Below, piece after piece: positions 1-13,549 of a DNA stretch of 64,000 nt. The first letter of the stretch is position 1; each line of letters starts with the position of its first letter. The translations under genes were made by a program, and so were the position numbers. The notes under the pieces were generated by a model. That model ran no database searches. It had not been told where the DNA came from and saw nothing but the letters and a program-made list of their open reading frames with translations. The DNA comes from Polytrichum commune (lineage: Eukaryota > Streptophyta > Polytrichopsida > Polytrichales > Polytrichaceae): positions 17,196,527-17,260,526 of the forward strand of contig OX485808.1 in the NCBI GenBank assembly GCA_950295325.1, read 5' to 3'.

Positions 1-3000
1 CAACAAGGACATGAATTACAACCTACACCCTATATCAGTGGGAATTATACCAAGATTAATAAATAAAAATTGGGTATCACCCCCAAAATGAATATTTTAT
101 CTATACGAAAATATGCCCCATTTACAGGTACACATGGCAGCATATATTATGATACTCTTAAAACCTAAGACAAATGACACACTCATCTACCTTGAACTAC
201 CCCAACACTAGTGGGTCCCTCATCGTAAATACAATATGGTGTGGGGTTATCTCCAACATGGACTCAAAGGCCTTGGGGGGGGGGGTTTAATTGTTGATGT
301 GCCATTTTTGGGAGAATTTAATCCACAACCATGGCCCATCCTCATTAAATATTTTATAGAGCTCGAAATGATGGGGGTGATTAGCATGCGGGCATCTACC
401 CAAACCTATGCAAGTCTTGGCCCCAAGCCATAGACAGTGGACCATGGGGCTGGGTGGCGGACATGAGCACTCCCCCCTAAACCCACCCCGTGAGGAAGGC
501 ATGGTTTTCCACGGCAGATCAAGTAAAAGAAGCATTGGTGGACTCACACGTTTTGATTCGGAATTCAGGGAAGAGAGGTTGACAACTTGAGGCAGGGCCC
601 GCACATGGGGCTCAACATGATCAAGTAAATGGGTGATGTTTTGCGCTTACTCTAGGATATACTTTGAAACATCCTCGCCAACATGGCCCTCAATGTCAGG
701 GGAAGGTTTCGTTGGAAGGGGGGCTCAACGGGACGAAGCATGTTTCAAACTCACATTGCGGTACTCAACAATCCTTTGTGTATCACACAAAAGTCATTCT
801 TGTGCCAAAATGAGCTTTAAAAGTTTATAAGAAAACTTACTTATGTTAAAATTGTAATTATTGGTGTCGACCCCCTTGCCAAAGAAAAACTTTGTGGCAA
901 ATAACCCTGGTTCATGATTGCCTTCAATCCCAAAACATGGATTTGAGGGTGTAAAAATTATGCAAGAAGGCATCAAATTTCTCAAAATTTTACATTTTAA
1001 AATTGATTTAAAGACATGTGACATGGCATAACTACATGTAGGGTGAAAGGAGAGAGGAAATCCGAATGGTAGGGGGTTCCAACGACCAACCAGATCCCTG
1101 GATACTTAACCATTCCACTTTTCACACATGAAACCACCAAGGAGGGCAACTAAGGATACTAACGTAGATGGCGAATGTCACGTTGGGTGAACCATAAGCT
1201 CAATCCACTCAAGATTTTGAAGCCATGCCTCCGAAAACCATTGGGATTCAAATGAAATGCAACAAGCGACCGATAGTCACATGAGCAACAAACCCAAAAT
1301 TGATGGACTTCATGCCTAGAGGGAACACAAAATAGATTTGAAATACCATGAATGGCATTGTAGAGAGAAGAAGTTAGAATATGCAAGAGATTAGAAATCC
1401 ACTTGAAGCAACAAAAGCTTGAGCTTATGCTCCGAAATCTACTACCCGCATCACTGCCTCAGCACCCACAACACAAAATGTCAGCCATAAACACTCTACC
1501 CATCATCTCAATTGGCTAAAAACTTGAAATGCAATACAAACAATTATTATGGTAGGCGACAATGTCCACCTTTTCAAGGTGCAATCACTAGATCGCTTAC
1601 AACTACATTTGCGACCTTCATGTTGCCGCATACCGACCTCTCCACATTAGAAGGTAACTATCGATTATGTTGAATACGTGGTAGAGCCAGAGGCCTCATT
1701 GTTGCTCCCTATAGTTCCCATTCCAAGTGTCGCTAATACTGAGCCCCATAAACCCTCCGGCATTGGCAAGCATTGTGCCGCTACGTCGACATGCAAGCTT
1801 TTTGAAAAGTTGCAATAGAAACCTTTTAACCCACCAATTTAACCTCGGATTATTTACAATGAGGTTTGTGTTGTAGATTTTTCTTAAATGTTTGGTAATT
1901 TTCCTGAAGTATTGAACTCCAATAAGTTATTTCTCAAACTCAATCAGTTCATCTGTACGTAACTAGAGGTTGTTTCTCCCTGTTCATTGTCTAAAACTTG
2001 CAATCACGATGGTCCAGAAGGAACACTCCCCCATTGGAGACATTGGCATTATGTACATGGTGGGTAGTAATTTATGACTCATCATGGGCACATCCATCTT
2101 GTGCTCTCGTACAACCATATGACGTATGAAGTGGCATACTAGGATTGAGGAGGAGGATGACTTTCGCAAAGCATAACTCTCATCAACTTTTTCTTTGAGG
2201 GTTAAAAGGGTCAAATAGCGAAACAAATTTGCGGATCCTGAGAAAATGTGTTAAATATTTGGGTTCACACAATGGCAAGGGCTATCATTACTCCGGCCAC
2301 CACCTGTTTATCGCCACAAAGCTTCATGAGTGTCACCCTCCACTAACCTAGAGGCCATGCCCATTTCCTCTCAACTATCATCCTACTCTACATGTAGCCA
2401 ATGTTGCGACACCTTGCCAACGGATTTGAGTTCCAATGCCAGTTGTGAGCTCAAGGGGGTCACTCCCTCTTGTGTTATGTAACCACGTGCATACAAAGGG
2501 TATTTTTATGGGGGCTATTTACCTCCTCATTTGGATTTTAGGGAACCCTTTAAGTAGAAAAAAACCAACTTCACCAAATATTCAACACCCTATAAGTAAT
2601 TATCAAAGAAAACCTAGATTATTTCAAATGATGCTAAATTACTTATAAAATTTTGATTTACTCGTTCCATACGAAGGCAAACTTAAGACTCCAATATGGC
2701 ACGGCGTATATCCACGTTGCTATATATTGATGAAAGAAGAGTGTACACATCATAACCCAATCGTTTAGTTTTCATCCATTTTGCATGTATTTTATGTGAA
2801 TATACTCATTTTATTTTTATTTTTTAAATCCTCTATTATTTTTTCATACTAATTTCTTTCTACCTCAAACCTAAGGTGGAATTTTTCCCTTTATCCTAAA
2901 TTATATATAATCACATGTTTTACAATTTAAGTAGGCTATGGTAGATCCAAAGTTTCTATATTTTTTCTTGCCAATGAATTAAAAACACCCTATAGGTATT

Positions 3001-3898
3001 CTCACATGGTTTCTACTTTTCACTTGATCACCTCCCCAAGGTTGTGAGATCTCCCCCGTCCAATTTCCCCCCTTCCTCAACTCTTCATTGCCACTTCGTT
3101 CATTGCCTTCAAGCTCTTCATTGTCATAACAATCATAGATTGATAGTCCGCCATCACCTTGGGTAGTGCCCTTGTGTTTGGTTTCATCGCCCAAGATGAA
3201 CGTGCAATGTTTGCTAGTGCTTAGTGATGGTAACTGACCAATCTCTTTGTTGATTACTCCCCAGTTTCAATTTGCCAAGTTTCTATTCCTTTATGGGGAG
3301 TTTGTACATGCTCACTTCATGCTACAATGAAGTGGGGGGAGTGGTGAGCAACTGTCTTGTGGCGGTCGTGATTGAAGTTGTTGGAACTTGTGTGATTATG
3401 GGGGGTGGATTCAAGGGCCAATACCTTGATTGCACACAACCACCTCAACCAAACAAGAAAGCTCAAACCCTCCCTTGTTTATGTTTAATCTTGTGTTTTG
3501 TTTTGTTATGATTTGTGATTGTTCTTATGAATGTTATTGATATAGCATAGGATGTGGTTGAATGCGAAGTGATCTCACTTTTTTGTATGAGCACAAGCAA
3601 GGTGAATCTTGTCTTCTTGGTAAACATTCACCTCTTGGCAATTTTCTCCCTCTGCGATTTGCTCTCTTGGTGTGAGCCCAAATTATGCGCACACATATGT
3701 TTTTGGCATTACAATCTATTAAAAGTAGGCTTGAATTTTTATTACCCATATCAAAAACCATAAAAAAAGTGAGCGTGGAATTGAATTGCAACTTACAACT
3801 TTAGGCTTGGGTGCTAGGTTAGGGGTGGTTTATTGTTAGAAAAGTTAATTGGGGATTAGCTTAGGGAAATTCTCTGTGGGGAGCGCTTAAGGCTGGGA
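1..3898. other. No gene recognised; diverged repeat-like sequence
   Basis: Only short open frames, none resembling a known family. There is a G11 run at 275-285. Nothing else can be supported. Confidence 0.5.
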
Positions 3899-5061
3899 TG
3901 TTAAGACTCGGAAGCCAAGGTTTAGGGCCAATTAGGACTAGGTGGTGTTCATTTTAGGGATGCAGATTGTCCACTTAGGAGAACATGCAGTTACCACCGT
4001 TGGTAGGACCTGCTTTCCCGGCTCTGAGACGGGAGTAGAGGCACTCTGTTCTTCGGTGGGAGCCTGGTGGGAGCAGAGAGCTCAAAGGGGGGATAGGACA
4101 GCGGTGTGTGAGGATGGCGGAAGGGCGAGGAGGAGCAGCTTCCCCGAACACTGTACCAGATTCTGGGACCGGCTGCAGCTGGTAATCCAGCCATTGTGGA
4201 GGCTCAATGTTAAAATGCGCAAGGGGAAGTGGGTCAGAGAGAGGATGGAGCTCGAAAATCAATATACACAGAACCAGAGAGGCAGGTGAAGGGAATGGGG
4301 GTTGGAGCACATTGGGCTGGGTAGGGCCGCATTTCACAAGTGACTCTATGCCAAGGCCGGGGAAACCCATGGATACTATAATGCTAGGATGGAATCGAAA
4401 TGAGACAGCCTTACATTTAGAAGGACCAGGGCATCAACAGAAACCACCAATTGGGTAGGTCTGCAGGGAAAGATTGAGACACACTGAGGGAAGTGGCTAA
4501 TGACTGATAGGTGTTCAACTCGGAGGAGGGATGGAAGGGCGATATCCAGTGGCCAGAATTTGGGCATTGTTCTGCAGTGGGCGAGCGTGGGCAATGTGAT
4601 GAACTTCTGTCCTCGAAGAGGAGGAAGGACCGGGACTCAGAAAGCTGCCGGGAGCACTGGGACGACCAGGGCCGAAGGGGGAGAAGCAAGGTGGGTCGTT
4701 ACAGGGACTGCCCTGTTCCAGGGTAGTTGAGGCTTGGGAGGTGAGGCCCTCAACCACGGCAGACCGAGGGAGGACAGGATTGGGAACTAACAGCCCGAAT
4801 GGGTTCTGCAACCGGGACAGGTGAAAGCTGGCATGGATTGTTGGTGGCCAGAGGAGCTGACCACCGAGACCGGTTGCTGGATTAGTTGGATAATTAGTCT
4901 TAGAATTAGGCTTGGGGTTAGGGGATGTAGAAGTAATTAGGATTCTACTTAATGTAGGTTGTGGCACAAGTATTTATGAATACTTTGGCATCTAAGAGTT
5001 TAATAAAGAGATAGGGCGGTGCCCTCATTGTTTCATTCACGGGTTGATACATTTTCACAAC
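3899..5061 (+). mobile_element. LTR-like GC-rich block, possible solo or partial LTR
   Basis: A block about 1.16 kb long, sharply more GC-rich than its surroundings. It begins TGTTAAGACTCGG and ends near ATTTTCACAA, with an AATAAA polyadenylation-like signal about 60 bp before the end. TG-start, late AATAAA and a TTTCACAA-like end resemble plant LTRs. A GGCGGGGGTGATT stretch at about 5116 looks like a retroelement polypurine region. I found no matching second LTR, no primer-binding site and no 5-bp target duplication. Open frames on both strands here are compositional. Confidence 0.35.
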
Positions 5062-6925
5062 GCGGGAGAGGAGTGTGACAGAGGATCCTTCGCCCGGACT
5101 CAGACGCAATTAAGGGCGGGGGTGATTCTGGGCTCACACTTGGTGATGTGGTCCTCTTGGTAAATTTCTCTTTTGGTAATATGGTTCTTTGTTAAACTGC
5201 ACTCTTGGTAATCTGGTCCTCTTGGTAATTTTGTGACCAACCCTCCCTCCGCGGTCGACCTTAAAAGTGAATCTTGAATCTATGTCAATCATAATCATGT
5301 AATAAGGGGGTAAGTTGAAGCACAACATTGTCCTCAAACTATACTTCGTAAGCTCAAGGAATGTGTGCAATCTTGGATGCTCTTTGCTCTTTGCTCACTA
5401 GCATGCTCACTTCACTCATAAGATGGAGGCATCATCCTTTGGGAGCAAGATTTCTAGCCTTGAGTCTCCACCCCTCCTTGAGCAAATACCATTGTAAAGT
5501 CGATATGCCTAGGAGGTTTGCCTCTCACGCTCAAGCCAACTTTGAGAGAAAATCCATGTTATTAGCCAATTTGAGGTTTAGTTTGAGGCCCTCATGGCCA
5601 TTGTTTAGACTCAAGCAAATTATGTATTGCACTTGGCTAGTACTTTTAATTATTATTATGAATGTTGTTACATATTTCAATCTTGCTTTCACAGTGTATA
5701 ACCAATGTGTGAAAAACAATAAGCTATTTTTGTCAATATATACTAAATAAACATGTTTTTCATAACCAAATATGCAACAATCTACAATTCCTCAAAGCCA
5801 ACCAATCAATATAAATTTCAAATTACTCCCAAGAAAAGGTTGACCCTCATCCCAAATTTAGGTAGTCGATCTTCATGATTGGAGGATACATAAGGGAGGG
5901 CATCCAAATGATTACATAAGTTACATATGATAATCTCGTTTGGTCACCCTAACCTTGGAAGTTGCGTACTGTAGCCGATTCATAATGCAACCACCCAATT
6001 TTCACATCACATTTTGGACCTCGTCAGTTCCATAACATCAACAATGAAAACATTGCTAATTATCTTAACCTAAGATTTCTAAATAGTCACACACACTGTG
6101 TGACTATTTAAAACCCTCAAATGTTTAGGGGTTAAAATTAAGTTACCTCTTCTCAAAGTTTTGATCAATTATGGGGTGTGGCTTGGTAGTGGTTTGGTGG
6201 TTTGGGGCAACCCATTTTATTTAGGCTATATATAGCATAGAAGCCCCCATGCCATCTTAGTAGTGACACATGGGCTTAAATTAGAGGTGTGTAGAGAGCC
6301 AACTTGCCTAGCTCTTGTAGCCTATCAAAGCCACATAGCCCCAACTGCAAGGAGGTGAGGAGCCAACCCCTTAGGGTAACTTGCCGCTCAACATTAGCTA
6401 GGGTTAGCCACTCAACCCCCTATCTTGGTTGTTGATGGAGCCCAAACCCTCATATGGGTTGCCCATATCACCACCCATTGCAAGGGTTGGAATGACCTCC
6501 AAGGCTAGCAAGAGCTTTAGTTTATTCATTGATGTCGCCCAAGCTCCAACTAGTTCCTTTTGTTTTGTTGCCGCAATGGCCTTCATTACGACGAACATGG
6601 CATTGGAGCATAGAGTAGATTTGGGTCTTGGGGGGCACACTTCCATTATTTTGCAAAAGGGTTGGAATATAACATAGGATGGCATTTATTTTCCAAAAGT
6701 AAAATCTATATAACAAAGTTATAGTTGACCAAGGATGGCCTTTGTGATACAAAACTTTTTGGCCATAGCCTTTTAGCAAGTAAGAAATACTTAGTAGATG
6801 ATGAATCAGATGTAATAATAGATGAAAGGCATTTTGGAGTGAGTTAGTACGGCTATAGTCTAGGAAAGGTGATTTTGGGAGGTTGTAACTACTTGTAGCT
6901 CCCGAAGGGATATGAAGACCATCAC
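5062..6925. other. No gene recognised; diverged repeat-like sequence
   Basis: Begins with a run of CTCTTGGTAA-type short repeats at about 5140-5235, similar phrases of which also occur at 3610-3680. The longest open frames (under 130 codons) match nothing I know. Confidence 0.45.
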
Positions 6926-7590
6926 CTTCATTGGAAACCTAAATGACGTGTGTGGGTCACTATGCAATTAAACCCTCTATATACATGAACTTTATGGAGA
7001 AAAAAAATGCATACATAATAAGTGCAAGCTAGAAAATGAATTCATGTATATATACTAAGCTTTTCAATTGAATGTGATTAATGCCTCCACTACATATACA
7101 AAATATAAATCTTGATTTAAATAGGCCCTTATTACATATGAAAACCACTTCTAACGAGAAAGTCATTGAACAATTTTCATCCATTGCATGTAACTCAACA
7201 ATTGCATCAAACAAACAAAGACTAGAGCATAATAACTTAGCTATTATCCGGAGAGAAAAACTCAAGGGAGCCTATAAGCTATCCAAGAGCCTCTAGGTTG
7301 TAAAAACCTAAAACCCAAATGCAAACCCTAACAAGAATGGACATGGTAGTCATTGAGGACTACTACCACATGACAACAATGGATGAAAACATAAATTGGA
7401 TGAAACCAACACATCTATTGTCAAACTTTCCTCTAAATCTTAGGGCCCTACATAAAATTCTTAATGCCTTTTTTAAAATTTACACACTACAAAAAAAAAT
7501 TCTACATTTCCCTTACATGTATTATGTATACTAATGCCTCAAATAATACCCCTTTTCACACTTAAGCTAGTTTGTACGTGGTATGAAAAG
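6926..7590. repeat. Dispersed repeat family A copy
   Basis: Begins CTTCATTGGAAACCTAAATG and runs through GTGATTAATGCCTCCACTAC to CTAGTTTGTACGTGGTATG. Collinear with the copy at 13550-14247. The outer GGGGGTGGACT end is missing on the left. Confidence 0.6.
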
Positions 7591-7822
7591 TAGGTATGTT
7601 GGTAGGGGAGTAGGCTGGTGCCTTAGATATGCCCCGTAACTACTCTACCAAAGATCATATAGTTTAACTCTGCCTACTTGTTTGGGTTTCTTAGTGATGC
7701 CCTAGTCTAGCTGGTTCACCTAAGTCTCAACCCAAGCATGGTCCTATTGTGGTCGTATTTTTTCTTCACCCCAAACACTCCTTACTTTCAGAAGATCATG
7801 AGCATATACACAACTCATACAT

Positions 7823-8160
7823 CTCGAGGGGGGGCAGTGTGTTAAAAAGTTAAGGATATAGGTGCGAACAACCACTATTTTATAGGGGGGTATTACTTTC
7901 AATTTTTTTTTTCCACATGCTATCATTATGTAAATTTCTACTTTGGGTTAATAGAAAAATGGCTTGCATTACTTATAATTCCAAATTATCTATTATTCCA
8001 TACCCTATAGTACTTTAAAGATGTCCAGTGCCATTTTTGATACCCTATATTACTCTTAAGTCCATTTATAATTTTTAGCTCCCATGTTTTAAAAATACCC
8101 TATCATTTGTTCGCACGTATATTGCTACTCCAACCAATGACTACCCCCCCCCCCCCCGAG
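7823..8160 (+). mobile_element. hAT-like MITE with G/C-run termini, copy 1
   Basis: A 338-bp element starting CTCGAGGGGGGG and ending in C14 then CGAG, so its terminal inverted repeat is CTCG plus a G run. It is flanked by a perfect 8-bp direct repeat TCATACAT (7815-7822 and 8161-8168), the target-site size of hAT elements. Nearly the same sequence occurs inverted at 32761-33108. No coding capacity is visible; a transposase would have to come from elsewhere. Confidence 0.85.
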
Positions 8161-8531
8161 TCATACATGCAATTATAAGAATACTACTTCAAGGAACAAT
8201 ATGATACACAATGTAGCCATTGGGCAAGTTGGGAGATGTTTAGATCTCCCCTCCAATGGAGCATGTCCTACTCCTATACCTCTACCTTGCGTAAGGTCTC
8301 CCATGCCCTTGGCCTTGCCTCCTGTCCTTATATAAGGTCCTTCCCTCCTACTAACCCTAATATTATTCCTCGTGTTGGTACTACTGCTGGTACCAATAGA
8401 CCTACTAGTATTGTTACCAGTCATGGATCAACTTCGCCCTTAACATTTGTAGGCCAATTTTGGAACAATGCCAATTCCAATGACAATGAACTCATTGGGA
8501 GTAACTACCAGTTTTCATTTTTATTTTGGGT

Positions 8532-8960
8532 ACAGTAAATGCCCTATGTGACACAAACAATAAGGAACACATTTTATTGGACATTATGAAATGCTAGCTG
8601 GACATGAGCTTTGTGAGGTGGGATGAGCCCATAATCTTTTGATGGAATGAGATCAAGGATTGTAAGGTCTGAGTTGAAGGTTTTTAGCTTCATCATGGGG
8701 GTGTCCATACTAGACATGTATCACTTAGATGAACATTTCTTTTTGTAAATTGTTGATATCTTTGTGATATATATCTTTCTTATGATACTATTTTTTTTAT
8801 AATACAAGAAATTGTTGGCTATTCTTCCCTTTTTCATTGCACATACTTCATGCCCATATAAGCGTCTACATAGGGAGTTGATTGGCCACATAAGTAGTAT
8901 GCTCCCTAGTTGATTGCCATGGTAGTAGTCGAGTACTATTATAAGAAGCCAATGTTGTAA
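8532..8960 (+). repeat. Dispersed repeat family C copy
   Basis: Shares GAGATCAAGGATTGT, an AATACAAGAAATTGTTGGCT segment and CTTCATGCCCATATAAGC with 28846-29430, in the same order and orientation. Possibly the tail of an unidentified retroelement; no protein similarity was recognised. Confidence 0.6.
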
Positions 8961-11019
8961 TTGATTGTTTTAAGTAGTTGTTCACTCTATACTCATGTTA
9001 TAACAACACACCTTGAGGTAACAACTTTTGTTACCACAATGACGTCCTTTGGGCATCACATTTAGACGCGACATGACATGATGCCATCATGTCATTTGTG
9101 ACGTGATGTGATGCTCAATAGCCACATCAAGTCCATTTTGTGCAAACTTGGAATTAGATTCTCTTATGGATTTTGATTGCATACTTAGTATAGTCTAAAT
9201 GAATGCCAACTTGGTTGGGGAAATTTTGTCCATTTTTGGGATTTGAGGTCCCCTATATACACAATAAACCAAAGTGGATTCTCTTGTGGGTGATTTCATG
9301 TGTTTGATGATGGATGTAAGGCTTTGAACCCTCTTTTGGGTAGATGGTGTCATTTATGGACCTCGCAATCCATTCATATATGACATGGCGGAGGAGTGTA
9401 AATGAGGAGGATAGTGGATAGTTACTCATAGCCCATAATAAGTGTCCTTGGTGTTTTGGATTATGTGACTATCTTTTCAGTCTTTATTCAACTCAATGCC
9501 TATTTTTTTGCACTTATCCTACATCTGTGCATTTGCGATTTTTGTATTCACTTTTGATTGTTCATTGTATGATTGTACTTGATCCAAATGATTTTGAAAC
9601 TTAAAGATGTACAAATGGTGTAGGATTTTCATATTGTATTGTGTTGAATGTCAAGGCTTAATGATATAGAATATGCTTCCTAGGAATGTCAAGTAGGTAG
9701 AACTTTTACAAAGAAGTTGGTTACCGGTTTTGCTTAAAGTTTGAGGTTTGACCTTGTTTTTAGAGTATCCAAACATAGAATATTGTATCACAAGTTGAGG
9801 AGATATATGGTTCTTTTGCATGCCCATTACACTTGCTTTTCAACCTTGGTTATCGGTACATCTTTTGCTAATGTTTTGGTTGGGAAGATTCCATCATATC
9901 GTTAGAGACTCCGAGTAAGGCCTTTGTTTCAACTTCCTTACCAATAAAGAATTTACAAAATCTTTGAATTTTCACCCTAAATACCATGGTTATAGGTTCA
10001 TAATGTGTGTTTTACCAAAATAAATTGCTCCCTCACCACTCACAAGTTATTGCTCACCACTCACCGCTTATATGTTAGCACTCCTTAGATTGCTCAAACA
10101 TGTGAAGATTTGTTAAGAAACTTTTATTATCCATGAAAAAAAAATGGTGTTCTTGGGCATTCCCTCAGTGGAATCAAACAACCCCAAGAAGGACCTCATT
10201 ACAAGAGACTAGGTCTATGTTGAGTAATCCAAGAAAGCTTGGAATGGGATTAATAGTAGAGTGAGTTGTTAGCTTCCCAACGAGAGTCTTGGGGGGTGGA
10301 CTCTTCATTGAAAATCTAAGTGACGTGCGTGGGGTGACTATGAAATAAAACGCCTTACATACAAGAAATTTATAAAGAAAATATTTTTATACATACTAAG
10401 AGTAGGCTAGACAACGAACTCATGTATTTATTCTAAAATCTTAAATCTAATGTGATAAACGCATCCACTACATTCACAAAATATATATCATGAAATAAAT
10501 AGGCTTTTACTACATATACAAACTATTGCTTCATAATGAGAAAGCACATTATTTCATCTATAGGATCATGATGTCACTCATAGCACCGGGACCTTAGAAC
10601 ACACATCATTTGAATGAAAATGAATATTGAATGAAACTAGTACATCTATCGTCGATTTGATCTCTAAGCCTTTGGGCCCCCTTTTTTACATCTATCTCTA
10701 TTTCAAAATGTATAATAGCCTTTTTAATTGCACATACTAGAGAAAAGCGGTACCTCTCCCTTATGTGTACTTTGTATGCTAAATGGCCAAGAATATTGGC
10801 TCAATCCTATCTCTCAAGTAATTATGGACAATATGAGAGATGAGAGATTTGTTTGTGCCGTCGATACATGTACATTGCAAACAAAATGTTTGGGAAAGAA
10901 AACTAGAAGCCTTTGTGATTTCAAACTCTAACCAAACTTACTTTTAACTTGGAGAAGCAATCTAATCAAAACACCACTCAAGATCGATCGATCGATCGAT
11001 CGTAGAGTTTTACATGTAT
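8961..11019. other. Mostly no gene; one family A copy inside
   Basis: Apart from the family A copy at 10290-10830, there is a small palindromic patch of CATGACATGATG/CATCATGTCAT type at 9060-9120, partly echoed at 20140-20180, and an (ATCG)n run near 10982. No coding signal. Confidence 0.45.
10290..10830. repeat. Dispersed repeat family A copy
   Basis: Starts with the family end GGGGGGTGGACTCTTCATTG, then GTGATAAACGCATCCACTAC. It tracks the 13550 copy with many changes. The right end is not well defined. Confidence 0.55.
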
Positions 11020-11278
11020 GATACCATGGCCACACTGGCCCATCCATCTGGTCCCTAACTAGCGCAGCCGGTGCGCGGCCCCTCCGCACCTAGGATCACC
11101 CATCTAGGGCGGATGGGACAAGCTCTCAAAGAGCCCCAGGTGAGCTGCGGCCAGCTAGCCACAGCTCTTAAGGAGCTTGTCCCATCCGCCCTGGATGGGC
11201 GGTCCTAGCTGCGGAGAGGCCCCGCACTGGCCGGGTTGACTGGGGGCCAGATGGATGGGCCGGTGTGACCAGGGTATG
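11020..11278. mobile_element. GC-rich long hairpin (foldback/MITE-like)
   Basis: Two arms of about 115 bp are inverted copies of each other, with a loop of roughly 25-30 bp. The outer ends are GATACCATGGCCACACTGG on the left and, reverse-complemented, ATACCCTGGTCACACCGG on the right. The inner part shares GGGCGGATGGGACAAGCTC. GC content is far above the flanks. An (ATCG)n microsatellite at about 10982-11002 lies just upstream. The whole unit would fold into one long imperfect stem. No target duplication is clear. Confidence 0.75.
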
Positions 11279-12768
11279 AGATCTCATACTTGTCCAAACT
11301 TCATGCAGAAGAACCTAGATTCACTAAAACCCTAGTGGTTTCCTCGATGCTTCGATTCTTGTTGGGTCGGGTCTGCTAGAGGACGCGCATGCAGTTGGGG
11401 TGCGGAGACCACCTTGTTTTGTTTTGGCGTGAGTGGAACGACCTTGTTGCAAGCCGTAGTGGGGTAGGAGCAATCTGCCAATTGGAACTTCGAGGCCTCA
11501 CCGTAACCAAAAAGGAAAAAGTGGCCTGAGGACCGAACCTCGGTTAGTGTTGATGATGTCGTCTTGCTCCCCACAAGCTTGCAAAAGGTCGCTCAAACCC
11601 ATGCACATTGTCGTCGAATACCGAGTACACATGTTTGTCATGTAAATGTGGCTATCCCATGGGCGGCTTTCAAAGGTCCGTGAGCAATAATAATACGGAC
11701 TTTCCTATTAGATTCGGCAGTTGTGGAGCCATCGTTGCAGAGCGAGTTTCAATCAGGCTGGCTCTCGTTGTACCAATACTTCACGCAAAAGCAAATTACC
11801 TTAGGTTTGCGATGTTGGAGGGCGTTTATGTCAGTTTCATGTGAATAGGTAAATTCGCAATTGAGTTTTAGTGTAACAGCAACGCGACATAATGGGTTGA
11901 ATGAAAATGTGATATTTGAGTGTGACACGGAGGAAATTGTGACACTTTGCCATTAATAGTATGGATGAAGTTGAGCATCTAGATTCTAAAGCTCAGATTT
12001 CACTTTCTAAAGAAATTGGATGAACTGAACCGCACCGTGCAAAGTTGGTTAGGTGTGTCGAAATCAAGAAATTCTTGGTCAAAGGCTATGAAATAGTACC
12101 AGCAATTGTTCAGCCCTTTATTGTTTGTTCTTCTTATGGTCTATTGCTGTCACAAGTATTTAAAATCTACAATATCAAAATGATATTGTTGAAAAATATC
12201 ACTAAAAGTATGTCCACCAACAAATGGCTATACTTAATACAAAACACATATTTCATGACCTTAAATCTCTTGAACTTGAATTCGTTTTCATTTCACTGAG
12301 TCCACGATCAACTTAAGAGCTCCATTAATATATTCTTAACATATTTAAAACACATTTTCTTGACTCACCACAAATTCATTATTCTATAACTCCGCTACTC
12401 CTATCATCTTCACAAATATGTCATAAGACTATCCAACCCATAGTTGTCACGTAAGAGATAGTGCCACTTCCTCACCACCAACCGAAGGACTCGGTGTTTC
12501 ATTTGTAAGGAGAGCCTTCCGGATCTTAGTGGTGTAGTCCAAGAACTCATTGCCATTGTTCCAAATCCAACCGTCAAGACTCAAGATCCCAACCTCTCCA
12601 TAGAAGAATAGGATGGGAGATCTTTTGACCCTGAGTGGTGTCCATATATCTATCTTCATGGAACTTCTCCTATGTCACCAAATTACGAGGTTGACGGGCA
12701 ATTTTGAAGCACTCAACTGGGATAGAAATGGTAGTAGAGAGAACGGAGAGTCCGGAAGGGCATAAAGA
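11279..12768. other. No gene recognised
   Basis: Somewhat richer in GC near 11330-11800, with frames of about 80 codons on both strands, none recognised. Could include a decayed gene fragment. Confidence 0.4.
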
Positions 12769-13148
12769 GCTACACTAAATATGACATTTAGTGTCATATA
12801 GTATTTAATGTCACTAGGGTAACTTTTCGGATGCCACTTTCTATGAATAAATGAACAAATACTGTCATGAATGATGGATGTCATGTTCATCCATTGGCCA
12901 AAACCCTACCTTCTCTTGTTACAACTTGTGATGAAATATTGTCTTGGATGATGGATGAAAAACCACTTGGTAAGTGACACTAATTGCAACACTGTAAATC
13001 TATGACCCCTAAATGTTGTTACAAGGAATGACAAATAATGTTGGGTGAGCATTTAGTGTTGGTGACACTACACCGCGGTTTACAATTAGTATTGAGCAAG
13101 ATAATTAGAATTGGTGACCACTAAGTATAGTCAATGTTAGTGTAGTGC
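12769..13148. mobile_element. Possible diverged MITE of the CTACACT family
   Basis: The left end GCTACACTAAATATGACATT and the right end (reverse complement GCACTACACTAACATTGAC) form a short inverted repeat resembling the TIRs at 34561 and 61195. Internal AAGTGACACTAA and GGTGACACTACACC motifs also echo that family. The element is longer (about 380 bp) and much less regular, so it may be a nested or decayed copy. Confidence 0.35.
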
Positions 13149-13549
13149 ATGGGATCCAAAGCCTTAACAATGAAGCTCGTGAGCGTTGTCGTAGAAGAAC
13201 CCACTTCCAACCATGCTCTTGTCATTTGTCCATCAAGTGCTAGTGGCATGAACACTGCAAAAGTCCTTTGGCGAATTCTGAATTAAATTATAGACCATAT
13301 TGTCCCCAATTTGATGAGATGGCCATCACGTGATGAACATGGACGGCAAAAAACTATAGAAAAAACATTCAAGTGACCAGCTGTTTATTCCAATAAAAAC
13401 AAAAAATTAGGTCAACTGTATCATACGAATGGTCGATTTTTTTCTTCTCCATAAAACATAAGAACTTTTTTGGAATATCAACTAGGTGGTTGAGTTGTCG
13501 TGTTGGTGTGGAGTGATTTTGCAGATCCAACTAGTTGACCCATCACTCC

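Noticed and set aside
3942-4967. Several overlapping open frames of 70-150 codons on both strands
   Set aside because: High GC lowers stop-codon frequency here. None resembles a known protein, and the block looks like an LTR.
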